From CAVPWP01 sp963709395 (GTDB taxonomy: Bacteria; Pseudomonadota; Alphaproteobacteria; Rhodobacterales; Rhodobacteraceae): a stretch of DNA of 64,000 bases. The DNA lies in contig CAVPWP010000009.1 of NCBI GenBank assembly GCA_963709395.1, positions 62,001 through 126,000 on the forward strand, written 5' to 3'. Under the pieces are notes generated by a model. The model ran no database searches. It saw only the letters and a program-made list of their open reading frames with translations, and was not told where the DNA came from. Position numbers and translations under genes: made by a program. This document shows, in pieces, positions 10,215 to 19,415 of this stretch. Each line of letters opens with the position of its first letter. Position 1 is the first letter of the stretch.

Positions 10215-11303
10215 TCAGCGGTAGGGGTAGCCCGCCGCCTCCTGATCTGCCGCATACTGCTTGAAGATCTCGACGACGCGGCCGGCACGCGGGCTGGACG
10301 CGGCGATCTCGTCCCAGAAGATCGCGGCATCGGCGACGACCTGCGCCCATTCCGCCTGCGGGATCGAGGTGAGTTCCATCTTCTCGCCCTCGACACGGAG
10401 CTTGGCCTCGCCCCCCCAGTACCAGACGTTGCGGTAGTAGTGCGACTGGTCGATGGTGATCTTGAACAGTTCCTGAAGGTGCGGGGGCACATTGTCCCAC
10501 GACGCGGTGTTCGCGAAGTAGCTGCCGAACCATGCACCGGTGACCGAGTTCGTCAGCGCGTAGTTGCAGACATCGGCCCAACCCACTTCGTAGGCTTCCG
10601 TGAAGCCGCACCAGGCCACGCCGTCAAGCTCGCCGGTGCGCATGGCGACTTCCACGTCGTCCCACGGCACGGTCACGGGGATCAGGCCGTACTGGCTGAG
10701 GAACCGTCCCGCGGTCGGAACGCCGAAGACGCGCAGGCCGTTCATGTCGGCCAGCGACCGGATCGGCTTGTCGACGGTGAAGATGTGCAGCGGATCCCAG
10801 GCGCCGGTCGACAGCCAGGTCACGTTGTCGACCTCGTCGTAGGCTTCCTTCCAGATCTCGTCGAGACCGTAGTACATGAACATCGACGCCACATCGAGGC
10901 TGTAGCGCGTGGCGAAGGGGAAGTAGCCGCCGAACACGCTGATGTCGACGGGCGAGGCCATCGTCGCCTCGTCTGACTGCACGGCGTCCAGAGTGCCGTT
11001 CTGAAGCGCGCGGAACAACTCACCCGTGGGGACAAGCTGGTCGGCGTAGTAAAGCTCGATCTCCATCTCGCCGTTCGCGGCGCGGTTGAACGCCTCGATC
11101 TGCGGTCGGATCACGTGGGCGCCAAGCGGCGCGCCCGAGTAGGTCTGAAGCCGCCAGCGGATCGGCGCCTGCGCGTTGACGTAGGGCGCCGCCAGCACCG
11201 AGCTTGCGGCGGCGGCCGTGCCAAGGCCCGCTTTCTGCAGGAACTTCCGGCGTGTCGCCAGAATGGCCTCGGACGGTGAGGGTTTCTTGATCTGATCTGA
11301 CAT
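10215..11303 (-). CDS. dctP: TRAP transporter substrate-binding protein, DctP family
   Basis: Periplasmic solute receptor of about 362 aa. It opens with a twin-arginine type signal (TRRKFLQKAG, then a hydrophobic stretch ending VNAQA). The body is DctP-like, with LVPTGELFRALQNGTLDAVQ and LRVFGVPTAGRFL. The ATG at 11303 is preferred over the GTG nine bases upstream because AAGGAG stands 8 nt before it. It is transcribed after the two TRAP membrane genes. Many DctP proteins bind carboxylates, but family members bind varied ligands; here the ligand should feed the ligase/dehydrogenase enzymes downstream. The gene is intact. Confidence 0.92.
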   Translation of the reverse strand: MSDQIKKPSPSEAILATRRKFLQKAGLGTAAAASSVLAAPYVNAQAPIRWRLQTYSGAPLGAHVIRPQIEAFNRAANGEMEIELYYADQLVPTGELFRALQNGTLDAVQSDEATMASPVDISVFGGYFPFATRYSLDVASMFMYYGLDEIWKEAYDEVDNVTWLSTGAWDPLHIFTVDKPIRSLADMNGLRVFGVPTAGRFLSQYGLIPVTVPWDDVEVAMRTGELDGVAWCGFTEAYEVGWADVCNYALTNSVTGAWFGSYFANTASWDNVPPHLQELFKITIDQSHYYRNVWYWGGEAKLRVEGEKMELTSIPQAEWAQVVADAAIFWDEIAASSPRAGRVVEIFKQYAADQEAAGYPYR

Positions 11304-11370
11304 GGTCGTCACTCCTTGGTTGGGATTTGCGGCCTCTGCCGGGCCTTTGGGGTCTGATCGCTCGACATTC

Positions 11371-12706
11371 TCACCTCACGTTGAGGGTCTGGGGCAGCCA
11401 TAGCGCGATCTGCGGGAAGATCATCACCAGGGCGATGGTCAGCGCCATCATGAGCACGAAGGGCCAGATCGATCGATAGATGTCGATCAGACGGATCTCG
11501 GGCGGCGCCAGCGACCGCATCAGGAACAGGTTATACCCGAAGGGCGGCGTGATGTACGCGATCTGGCAGGTCATGGTGTAAAGGATGCCGAACCAGATCA
11601 GCGTGTCGTCAAAGCCCAGGTCGAGCAGGCGGACGAGCGGCACGTAAAGCGGCGCCACGATCACCAGCATCGCGGTGTCGTCAAGGAACATGCCCATCAC
11701 GATGAAGCTGAGCTGCATCATGACGATGATGGCCCAGGGCGACAGCTCCCACCGGGTGATGAACAGCGACTCGATCGCGCGCACCGCGCCGATGCCGTCG
11801 AAGACCGCTCCGAAGGCGAGGGCCGCAAGGATCAGCCACAGGAACATGCACGAGATCGCGAGGGTCTTCTTTGCGGTCTCGTGCAGGACGTTGAAGGTCA
11901 GGCGGCGCTTGAACAGCGCGGCCAGCGTCGCCGCCGTGGCACCGACGGCCGAGCTTTCGACAAGGCTGGTCACACCCATGACGAAGAGGCCGGTCATGAA
12001 GAAGAAGATGGCGAACGGCAGGATGCCGGCGCGCAGAAGCTTCAGCTTTTCCGGCCAGCGGCATGTTCATCTCGTCTTCCGACACCGTCGGGGCGAGGGC
12101 CGGGTTGATCCTGCACCGCAGCCAGACGTAGATCACGAACATCAGCGCCATCAGAAGGCCCGGAAACACACCGGCAAGCCAGAGCTGGCTGACCGGCTGC
12201 CGCGCGATCATGCCGTAGAGCACCAGAACCACGCTGGGCGGCACCAGGATGCCAAGCGACGATCCGCCCTGTACGACCCCGGTGATCAGGATCTTGTCGT
12301 AGCCCCGGCGCAGCATCTCGGGCAGGGCGATGGTCGCGCCGATCGCCATGCCCGCGACGCTGAGACCGTTCATCGCCGAGATGATGACCATCAGAAGGAT
12401 CGTGCCGATCGCAAGCCCGCCGCGCACCTTGCCGAACCAGACGTGCAGCATCTTGTAGAGGTCTTCGGCGATGCCGGATTCCGACAGGATATAGCCCATG
12501 TAGATGAACAAGGGCAGCGTCAGCATCGGGAACCAGTTGAAGAGCTTGAACGCCTGGCTGAACGGGATCTCGATGCCGCCGGTGCCATAGAGCATCAGCA
12601 CCGCCCCCGAGGCGACAAAGCCGATGGCGGCGAAGACCCGCTGGCCGGTCAGCAGCAGCACCATCATCGAGGCGAACATCAGAAGGGCAATCGCCTCGTA
12701 ACTCAC
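11371..12706 (-). CDS. dctM: TRAP transporter large permease (one frame break)
   Basis: DctM-type permease, about 444 aa with many hydrophobic helices. Typical segments are MLTLPLFIYMGYILSESG, SAMNGLSVAGMAIGA, GSSLGILVPPSVVLVLYG and YITPPFGYNLFLMRSLAP. The GTG start at 12706 overlaps the stop of the small permease gene (GTGA), indicating translational coupling. A break near 12058 divides the protein into two fragments in different frames, explained by one extra base. Confidence 0.9.
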
Positions 12707-13215
12707 GAAAGGGTCTCCCCGCGCAGCGTGGCGATATGCTTGAAGACCAGGGCGATCGACTGCAGCAGCATCAGCGCCAGGCAGCCGACCATCAGCGCCT
12801 TGATCGGGATCATCGACGGGTTCCACATCGAGAACCGCCGCTCGCCCGTGTCGATGGCGTATTCAAGCGACGAGATCGAGCCGATCAGAAGCACCGAGAG
12901 GTAGAAGATCAGGCATCCGATGGTCAGAAGGTCCATCCGCGCCTTCCCCTTCTCGGACAGGTTGTCATAGAAGAGGTCCATCCGCACATGGCTGTTGTTC
13001 TTGAGCGTCGATGCGCCGCCCAGGAAGTAATAGGCAGCCAGCGTGAACTGCGCGAACTCGATCCCCCAGTGCATCGGGATCGTCAGCATGTTGCGGGTGA
13101 TTGCGTCGAGCAGGAGGATCCCGATCATCAGGAAAATCAGGTACATCGCGACCAGGCCGACGTAGTCGGATATCCTGTCCATGATCCGGACATAGGCCCT
13201 GATCGCCCTTGGCAT
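12703..13215 (-). CDS. dctQ: TRAP transporter small permease
   Basis: DctQ-type four-helix membrane protein, about 170 aa. Helices are evident at VGLVAMYLIFLMIGILLLDA, in the Phe/Ala/Tyr-rich segment, at IGCLIFYLSVLLIGSISS and near the C terminus. The conserved NNSHVRMDLFYDNLS region is present. The ATG at 13215 is chosen; an in-frame GTG 12 bases upstream is an alternative. It is first of the transporter genes and lies just downstream of the DeoR-type regulator gene on the same strand. Confidence 0.88.
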   Translation of the reverse strand: MPRAIRAYVRIMDRISDYVGLVAMYLIFLMIGILLLDAITRNMLTIPMHWGIEFAQFTLAAYYFLGGASTLKNNSHVRMDLFYDNLSEKGKARMDLLTIGCLIFYLSVLLIGSISSLEYAIDTGERRFSMWNPSMIPIKALMVGCLALMLLQSIALVFKHIATLRGETLS

Positions 13216-13282
13216 GGTCAGTTCCACCCCGTTCTGCCGCGCGGTGCCTTAGCACCCGTGATCCTGTCTGCGATCTCGGCCG

Positions 13283-14038
13283 TCATTGCACCGTCACCCC
13301 TGCCGCGGAAAGCGCCGCGGCCAGCCGCCCCTCCGGCCTTGTTTCGGAGACAAGCACATCGATTTCGTCAAGTCGACACACCTTGAACGCCGCACGGCGC
13401 CCGAATTTCTGCGAAGTGGCAAGAACGATGGTATTGCGGGCATGGCCCATCATCGCCCGGGCGACCTGCGCCTCGTCGAAATCGGCGTCCATCGCGCCCG
13501 CCTCGGCATCGACGGCCGCGACCGTGATCACCGCGTGGTCGGCCTGGAACCGCGCGATCTGCTCGATGGCCAGCGGCCCGACCGTCTCGGCACTGTCCGC
13601 GCCATAGGCGCCGCCCAGAAGAAACAATCGGTGCCCCGCCTTCTGCTCGCCCAGTCGGAGAGCGATGCGCAGCGAATTGGTGATGACGGTCAGACCCGCG
13701 CGGTCCGTCAGCGCATCGGCACAGGCCAGCGTGGTGGTGCCGGTATCCATGAAAAGCGTGTCGCCGTCCTCGATGATCGCGCCGAGCCTGCGGCCGATCT
13801 CGGCCTTGGCGTCGGCGTGTTCGACCATGCGTTCGCCGAAGCTGCCCTCGGTGTGCAGCTTTATCCGCCGCGCGGCGCCGCGCACCTTGTGCAATGCACC
13901 GGTGCTGGCCAGTTCCTGCAGGTCCCGTCGGATGGTTTCGAGCGAGACGTCGAATTGCCGGGCCAGATCCTCGACCGCGGCCTCGCCGTCGCGGCTGACG
14001 ATCTCGAGAATGCGCGTCTGTCGGTCTTTCGGCTTCAC
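13283..14038 (-). CDS. DeoR/GlpR-family transcriptional regulator
   Basis: About 251 aa. An N-terminal winged helix (RQTRILEIVSRDGEAAVEDLA, then FDVSLETIRRDLQEL) is followed by the DeoR sensor domain (DTLFMDTGTTTLACADAL, VITNSLRIALRL, LFLLGGAY). These regulators usually respond to phosphorylated sugars or polyols. The GTG at 14038 is preferred because the HTH begins right after it; an open extension to 14122 looks non-coding. It stands between the TRAP operon (downstream, same strand) and the GlpA-like genes (divergent), so it may regulate either or both. Confidence 0.88.
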   Translation of the reverse strand: MKPKDRQTRILEIVSRDGEAAVEDLARQFDVSLETIRRDLQELASTGALHKVRGAARRIKLHTEGSFGERMVEHADAKAEIGRRLGAIIEDGDTLFMDTGTTTLACADALTDRAGLTVITNSLRIALRLGEQKAGHRLFLLGGAYGADSAETVGPLAIEQIARFQADHAVITVAAVDAEAGAMDADFDEAQVARAMMGHARNTIVLATSQKFGRRAAFKVCRLDEIDVLVSETRPEGRLAAALSAAGVTVQ

Positions 14039-14075
14039 GGCGGTCCCCTGTCCGTTCCAGTCGACCCCGTGCGGC

Positions 14076-14088
14076 TTGACCGTGTCAA
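14076..14088. promoter_or_regulatory. Candidate DeoR operator TTGAC-CGT-GTCAA
   Basis: A perfect 5-bp inverted repeat around a 3-bp centre in the divergent promoter region between the DeoR-type and GlpA-like genes. It lies 38 bp upstream of the regulator start, as expected for autoregulation. Assignment is by position and symmetry only. Confidence 0.5.
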
Positions 14089-14138
14089 CGTTTTTTCTCT
14101 CCAAAAATGACCATTTGCCCAACTGATGCGCGGGAAAT

Positions 14139-14152
14139 TGACCGATTGGTCA
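14139..14152. promoter_or_regulatory. Candidate DeoR operator TGACC-GATT-GGTCA
   Basis: A second inverted repeat in the same intergenic region, sharing TGACC with the site at 14076. A half-site TGACC also occurs at 14108. It lies about 67 bp before the GlpA-like start codon. Confidence 0.5.
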
Positions 14153-14218
14153 TGGCGTGCCATGTTTCGGTCAAGGCCGCGCCGGATGGACCGGGGCCGC
14201 GGCGGAGCCGGCGGGACT

Positions 14219-15649
14219 ATGCAAACCTCCGAAAACCAAGCGGGCGGAGCCTTCGATGTCGCCGTGATCGGCGCCGGGGTGATCGGCTGCGCCATCGCCC
14301 GGAAATACGCGATGGAAGGCGCGCGGGTGGTGGTGCTGGAAAAGGCCGCCGACATTCTCGACGGCGCTTCCAAGGGCAACAGCGCCATCCTGCACACCGG
14401 GTTCGACGCGCCGCCGGGATCGGTCGAGGCCGCCTGCGTCGCCGAAGGTCATGCCGAATACATGGCGATCCGCGACCGCCTCGGCCTGCCGGTGATGCGC
14501 ACCGGCGCGCTGGTGATCGCCTGGACGGACGAGCAGGAGGCGACGCTGCCCGCGCTCATGGATCAGGCGCGCGAAAACGGGGTGGACGACGTGCGGCTGC
14601 TGACGCGCGGCGAAACGCTTGATCGCGAGGCGGGGCTTGCCCCGTCGGTGCGTGCCAGTTTCCTCGTGCCGCGCGAATACGTCATTGATCCGTGGTCGGC
14701 GCCGCTGGCCTATCTGTTGCAGGCGGTGGCCCATGGCGCGGTGGTGCGTCGCGGCTGTGCGGTTCTGGGTGGTGCCTTCTCTGGCGGCGAATGGATGCTG
14801 CGCCTGTCGCAGCACGGCGGCGGCGAGTCTGACCTCCGCGCCCGCCTCGTGATCAACGCGGCGGGGCTTTACGGCGACGAGGTGGACGAGGCGCTGCTTG
14901 GACGGCGCGACTTCACCGTGCGGCCGCGCAAGGGGCAGTTCATCGTCTACGACAAGCCCGCCGCCGCCCTTGCGCGCCACATCCTGCTGCCGGTGCCGAC
15001 GAAGATCACCAAGGGCGTGGTGGTCTGCCCCACGGCCTACGGCAACCTCCTGGTCGGCCCGACCGCCGAGGATCAGGACGAAAAGGACCGCGCCGACCTT
15101 GTGCCCGAGGCGCTCGAGGCGCTGCGGGCGCGCGGGCAGGAGATCCTTCCTGCCCTGAAGGATCACGAGGTCACGGCGGTCTACGCTGGGCTGCGGCCTG
15201 CGACCGAGGTCAAGGATTATTGCATCCGGCATCATGCCACGCAGGGCTATGTGACCGTGGGCGGTATCCGGTCGACCGGGCTGAGTTCCGCCCTCGGCAC
15301 CGCGGCGCATGTGTTTCGCCTGACCGAGACGGCGGGGCACGGGTTCACCCCGCCGCCAGAGCTTCACTGGCCGTCCGTGCCCAACATCAGCGAGGCCGGC
15401 CCGCGTGACTGGCAGCGTCCGGGGCATGGCGGGATCGTGTGCCAGTGCGAACTTGTCACCCGGCGCGAGATCGCCGCGGCGCTCGACGGGCCGCTGGGTG
15501 CGCGCAGCCTCGCCGGGCTGAAGCGCCGGACCCGGGTGACCATGGGGCGCTGTCAGGGCTTCCATTGCTCGGGTCCGCTGGCCGAGATGACGCGCGGCGC
15601 CTTCGCCATGCCGATGGCCGACCCGATCGGGACGCCGGGGGATGCCTGA
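14219..15649 (+). CDS. GlpA-like FAD-dependent dehydrogenase with C-terminal [2Fe-2S] domain
   Basis: 476 aa. The N terminus has the FAD motif IGAGVIGCAIARKYA. The DAO-type fold follows (SKGNSAILHTGFDA, PRKGQFIVYDK, GLRPATEVKDY, GGIRSTGLSSALG). A C-terminal BFD-like domain has four Cys (CQC, then RCQGFHC). This layout matches anaerobic-type glycerol-3-phosphate dehydrogenase subunit A and relatives. With the flavoprotein and FGGY kinase that follow, oxidation of a phosphorylated polyol to the keto compound is likely. The ATG at 14219 is used; an open extension from 14126 is Arg-rich and unlikely. Intact. Confidence 0.85.
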   Translation: MQTSENQAGGAFDVAVIGAGVIGCAIARKYAMEGARVVVLEKAADILDGASKGNSAILHTGFDAPPGSVEAACVAEGHAEYMAIRDRLGLPVMRTGALVIAWTDEQEATLPALMDQARENGVDDVRLLTRGETLDREAGLAPSVRASFLVPREYVIDPWSAPLAYLLQAVAHGAVVRRGCAVLGGAFSGGEWMLRLSQHGGGESDLRARLVINAAGLYGDEVDEALLGRRDFTVRPRKGQFIVYDKPAAALARHILLPVPTKITKGVVVCPTAYGNLLVGPTAEDQDEKDRADLVPEALEALRARGQEILPALKDHEVTAVYAGLRPATEVKDYCIRHHATQGYVTVGGIRSTGLSSALGTAAHVFRLTETAGHGFTPPPELHWPSVPNISEAGPRDWQRPGHGGIVCQCELVTRREIAAALDGPLGARSLAGLKRRTRVTMGRCQGFHCSGPLAEMTRGAFAMPMADPIGTPGDA

Positions 15650-16862
15650 GCTTCCCGCCGAGGCCGACGTGGTGATCGTGGGGGGCGGTCCCGCCGGCCT
15701 GTCGGCGGCGGCCGAACTGAAGGCGCTGGGGGTCGGGTCGGTCGTCGTGCTCGAACGCGACGCCGAGGCCGGGGGCGTGCCGCGCCATTGCGGGCATTCG
15801 CCCTATGGCCTGCGCGAGTTCCGCCGCCCGATGCTGGGACCCGCCTATGCGCGGGCGCTTGCCGCGCGCGCGGCAGGGGCCGGGGCGGAGGTCCATACCT
15901 CGGTCATGGTGACGGCGCTTCATCCCGGCCCGGTGCTCTCCGTCACCTCCGAGGCGGGCGAAAGCCGCATCGCGGCGCGCGCCGTCCTTCTGGCCACGGG
16001 CATCCGCGAGACACCGCGCGCCGCACGGTTCATCGGCGGCACCAAGCCCGGCGGCGTGATGGTCACAGGGGCGCTTCAGGGGCTGGTCTACGGCGCCGGG
16101 ATGCGCCCGTTCCGCCAGCCCGTCATCCTGGGGACCGAGCTTGTCGCCTTCTCGGCCATCCTGACCTGCCGCCACGCCGGGATCCGGCCCTGCGCGATGG
16201 TCGAACCGGGCCGCCGCGTGACCGCCTGGGCGCCCTCGCGCGGTTTGCCGTGGCTTCTGGGCATCCCGCTGCGGTTGGGCACCGAGATCGCCGCGATCGA
16301 GGGGCGTGACCGAGTTGACGCGGTGATCCTCGCCACGCCGCAGGGCCATGAACGGATCGTCGCCGACGGGGTGATCGTCACCGGCAAGTTCCGGCCCGAG
16401 GCGACGCTGGCGCGCGGTGCGGGGCTGGTCGTTGATGCCGGCACCGGCGGGCCCAGCGTCGACGAATGCGGGCGCTGCACCCAGCCCGGCTACTACGCCG
16501 CCGGCAACATCCTGCGTCCCGTCGAGACAGCGGGCTGGTGCTGGGACGAGGGGCGCGCCATCGCCCGCGCCATCGCCCGCGATCTCGGTGCTTCCGCCGC
16601 GCCGTTGGGGGTGCCGGTCACGATCTCCGGCCCGGCGCTGAAATACGCCGTGCCGCAGCGGCTGAGCGGGCAGGGCGATCCGATGTTCCCCCGCATCCAC
16701 ATGCGCGTCCGCGAGGCGGTGCGCGGCCACCTCGGCCTGCGCATCGACGGTCACGAGATCGCCGGGCGCAGCGTCAGCGCCTTGCCCGAACGCCGCCTGT
16801 TCCTGCCCTTGCCGCGTCCGCCGCGGTCGGGCAGGGTCGATGTCGTTCTCGAGACGGGATAG
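15642..16862 (+). CDS. FAD/NAD(P)-binding oxidoreductase (GlpB/HcnB-like partner)
   Basis: 406 aa. Dinucleotide motif VVIVGGGPAGLSAAAELKAL at the N terminus; a second nucleotide-binding part (LLATGIRETPRAARFIGG); Cys-containing GRCTQPGYYAAGN and VETAGWCWDEGRAIA near the end. It overlaps the preceding gene by 8 bp. Similar flavoproteins accompany GlpA-like subunits and opine/cyanide-forming dehydrogenases, where they pass electrons onward. I infer a two-subunit dehydrogenase with the preceding protein. The usual third small subunit is not seen. Confidence 0.75.
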   Translation: MPELPAEADVVIVGGGPAGLSAAAELKALGVGSVVVLERDAEAGGVPRHCGHSPYGLREFRRPMLGPAYARALAARAAGAGAEVHTSVMVTALHPGPVLSVTSEAGESRIAARAVLLATGIRETPRAARFIGGTKPGGVMVTGALQGLVYGAGMRPFRQPVILGTELVAFSAILTCRHAGIRPCAMVEPGRRVTAWAPSRGLPWLLGIPLRLGTEIAAIEGRDRVDAVILATPQGHERIVADGVIVTGKFRPEATLARGAGLVVDAGTGGPSVDECGRCTQPGYYAAGNILRPVETAGWCWDEGRAIARAIARDLGASAAPLGVPVTISGPALKYAVPQRLSGQGDPMFPRIHMRVREAVRGHLGLRIDGHEIAGRSVSALPERRLFLPLPRPPRSGRVDVVLETG

Positions 16863-16864
16863 CC

Positions 16865-18302
16865 ATGCGCATTCTGGCGGTCGATCAGGGCACGACCAGC
16901 ACCCGCGCCGTCCTTGTGGACGAGGCGGGCCGGGCCGAGGTTCTGGGTGCTTTCGAGCATCGCCAGATCTATCCCCGCCCTGGCTGGGTGGAACACGACC
17001 CCGCCGAATTGCTGGACAATGTCGCGGCCTGCTTCGATCTGGGCGTCGGGGCTGACGGCTCGGCCGGACTTGCCAACCAGGGTGAGAGTTGCCTTGCCTG
17101 GAACCGGCGCACCGGCGAACCAGTGAGCCCGGTCATCGTCTGGCAGGACGAACGCACCGCCGATGTCACCGCGCGCCTGCGCGCAGACGGCGCCGAGGAG
17201 ATGACGCTGGCGCGCGCGGGGCTGCCGCTCGATCCCTATTTCTCGGCGTCGAAACTGGGCTGGATCGTCCGGACGCTGCCCGAAGCGCGCCGTCTTGCCG
17301 CGACAGGGGAGCTTTGTCTGGGAACCACCGACGCCTTCTTTCGCCATCGTCTGACCGGGCGGTTCGAGACCGACGTCGCGACCGCCTCGCGCACGTCGCT
17401 GATGAACCTCGAAAACTGCACCTGGGACGACGAGCTGTGCGCGCTCTTCGGCGTGCCGATGGACGCCTTGCCGGCGATCACGGCCACCTCGGGCGCACTT
17501 GGCGCCGTGGGCGTGCGCGCCCTGCCGCTGACCGCCAGCGTAGTCGACCAGCAGGCAGCGCTCCGCGGCCACGGATGCCGCACGTCGGGCGCGGCCAAGA
17601 TCACCTTCGGCACCGGGGCTTTCGTCCTGTCGGTCGCGGGGCCGGACCTGCCCAAGGCCACGGGCGGTCCGCTGCCCACGGTCGCCTGGGCGCGCGAGGG
17701 AGCGGCCCCGGTCTATGCGCTCGATGGCGGGGTCTATGCCGCCGGTGCCGCGCTGAACTGGGCGCGCGATCTGGGCCTCTTCTCGGACTGGTCCGATATC
17801 GCCGATTTCGACCGCGTCGCCGGCGATCTCGCGCGGGATCAGCTTCGTTCCGGCGCTCTCGGGGCTGGCCTGCCCGCATTGGGACCGCGGGGCGAAAGGC
17901 GCGTGGATGGGCATGGGGCTCGATACCGGGCCCGGCGACCTTGTGCAGGCCGTGCTGGAGGGGATTGCCTTCCGCACCGCCGAGGTTGTGCAGTCGATGG
18001 ACGCCATCGCCCCGGTGGCGTCGCCGGTATCGATCGACGGCGGGCTGACGCGGAACGGATGGTTCTGCCAGTTCCTTGCCGACTGCCTTGGCCGCGCGGT
18101 GGTGGTGTCGGACGAGCCCGAACTCACCGCCGTCGGCACGGCCATTCTCGCGGCCGAGGGCGCGGGCACTGATCTTGCGCCGCCGGGCCGGGGCAGGGTG
18201 CTCGAGCCCCGGCCGATCCCCGGGGACTGGGCCGAGACTTTCGCCCATGCGCGCCGGCTCGTGCAGGACTACGGCGCGCGCGGCCGGACGGTCGGCCCCT
18301 AA
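16865..18302 (+). CDS. FGGY-family carbohydrate kinase, glycerol-kinase-like (one frame break)
   Basis: About 478 aa. The N-terminal phosphate motif AVDQGTTSTRAVLVD, GLANQGESCLAWNRRTGEP and VIVWQDERT are typical of glycerol kinases, as are AAKITFGTGAFVL and DGGVYAAGAALNWARDLG. The frame shifts near 17843, where one extra C separates LARDQ from FVPALSGLACPHWDRGAKG. It begins 2 bp after the preceding stop and probably phosphorylates the polyol that the GlpA-like dehydrogenase oxidises. No glycerol facilitator gene is adjacent, so a substrate other than glycerol is possible. The 3' end overlaps the convergent gene by 4 bp. Confidence 0.85.
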
Positions 18303-19415
18303 CCCGCGAGCCTTCGTGCTGCGCCGACGGCCACCTCGCGCCCGGTGATCCGGCTTTCAACGGCGGCGAAGGCCAGCGCGAGCGAGCGCAGGTTCTCGCG
18401 CGCGCCGTTCGAGGGTTCGCGGTCGTCCTCGATCGCGCAGAGAAGCTCGCCCATCGCGCCGCGAAACCCGTCGTTGAACCACGTTCCCTCTAGCGTTGGG
18501 CGGGCGATGCCCCGGGCGGTGGTCAGCGTGACGCGTTGCGCCCCGAGGTCCGCCCCGTCGGATTGCAGACTGCCCGCCGTCCCGCCGACGAAGGTCGTGT
18601 CGCGGGGCCCATGCGGAACTGCGCCGTCGAAGACGAGCGAGGCCTGCCCGCCGTCGACCCGCACCATCGCCTGTGCCATGAGCGGCACCCGGTTGGCCTG
18701 CCCGCTTGCGTGGGAGGCCGTGGCGAAAACCGCCTCGGCCCGCGCGCCGACAAGGGAGTTGAGGAAGTCGAACCAGTGAACGCCGAAATCGTAGAGCACC
18801 AGATCCTCGATGCCGTCGAACGGGCGTGCCGGCGGTCCAGCCGTGATTCCAGTGGACAAGGGTGTGGGCCGAGATGACCTCGCCCACATGTCCCGCCCGC
18901 GCGGCCTCGCGCATGAAGGCCATGTGCGGCGCCCAGCGGCCGTTCTGGTTGACCGCAAGCCGCAGCCCCTTGTCATCGGCCAGGTTCACCAGGTCTTCGC
19001 CCACGCCGAGGTCGGTCACGAAGGGCTTCTGGCTCAGCACATGCTTGCCGGCCTTCAGCGCCGCCTCGATGATCGGTGTCCGGTGCTCGGGGTGCAGCGT
19101 CACGTCGACCACGTCGATGTCCGGGTTCGACAGGATCGCCCGCCAGTCGTCCTCGACCCGCGCGGCGGGGCAGTACTCGGCGGCCTTCGCCTCGGCCTTG
19201 GCGCGCGTGCGGTTCCAGAGGGCGGCCACCTCCCAGCCCGCGGTGCGGTAGGCGTCGAGATGGCTGCCCGAGATGCCGCCGGTGCCGATCATGCCGATCC
19301 GTGGGCGGTAGGCTTTGGGCGCCGGCGGGCGGTAGGGCACGTCGGGGGCGGCGACGTCGGGCAGGGCTGCGGATTTCAGCGCGTAGGTGTCGGTATCGCC
19401 GGCGGCATCGGTCAT
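18299..19415 (-). CDS. Gfo/Idh/MocA-family oxidoreductase (one frame break)
   Basis: About 371 aa. Rossmann motif IGMIGTGGISGSHLDAY near residue 38, then VVDVTLHPEHR and the conserved AGKHVLSQKPFV containing the EKP-like Lys. The C-terminal half (YDFGVHWFDFLNSLVG) is in another frame after a break near 18835. NAD(P)-dependent dehydrogenases of this family act on sugars, cyclitols and their acids. It is the last gene of the long minus-strand sugar operon; its start overlaps the stop of the next upstream gene (ATGA). Confidence 0.85.
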
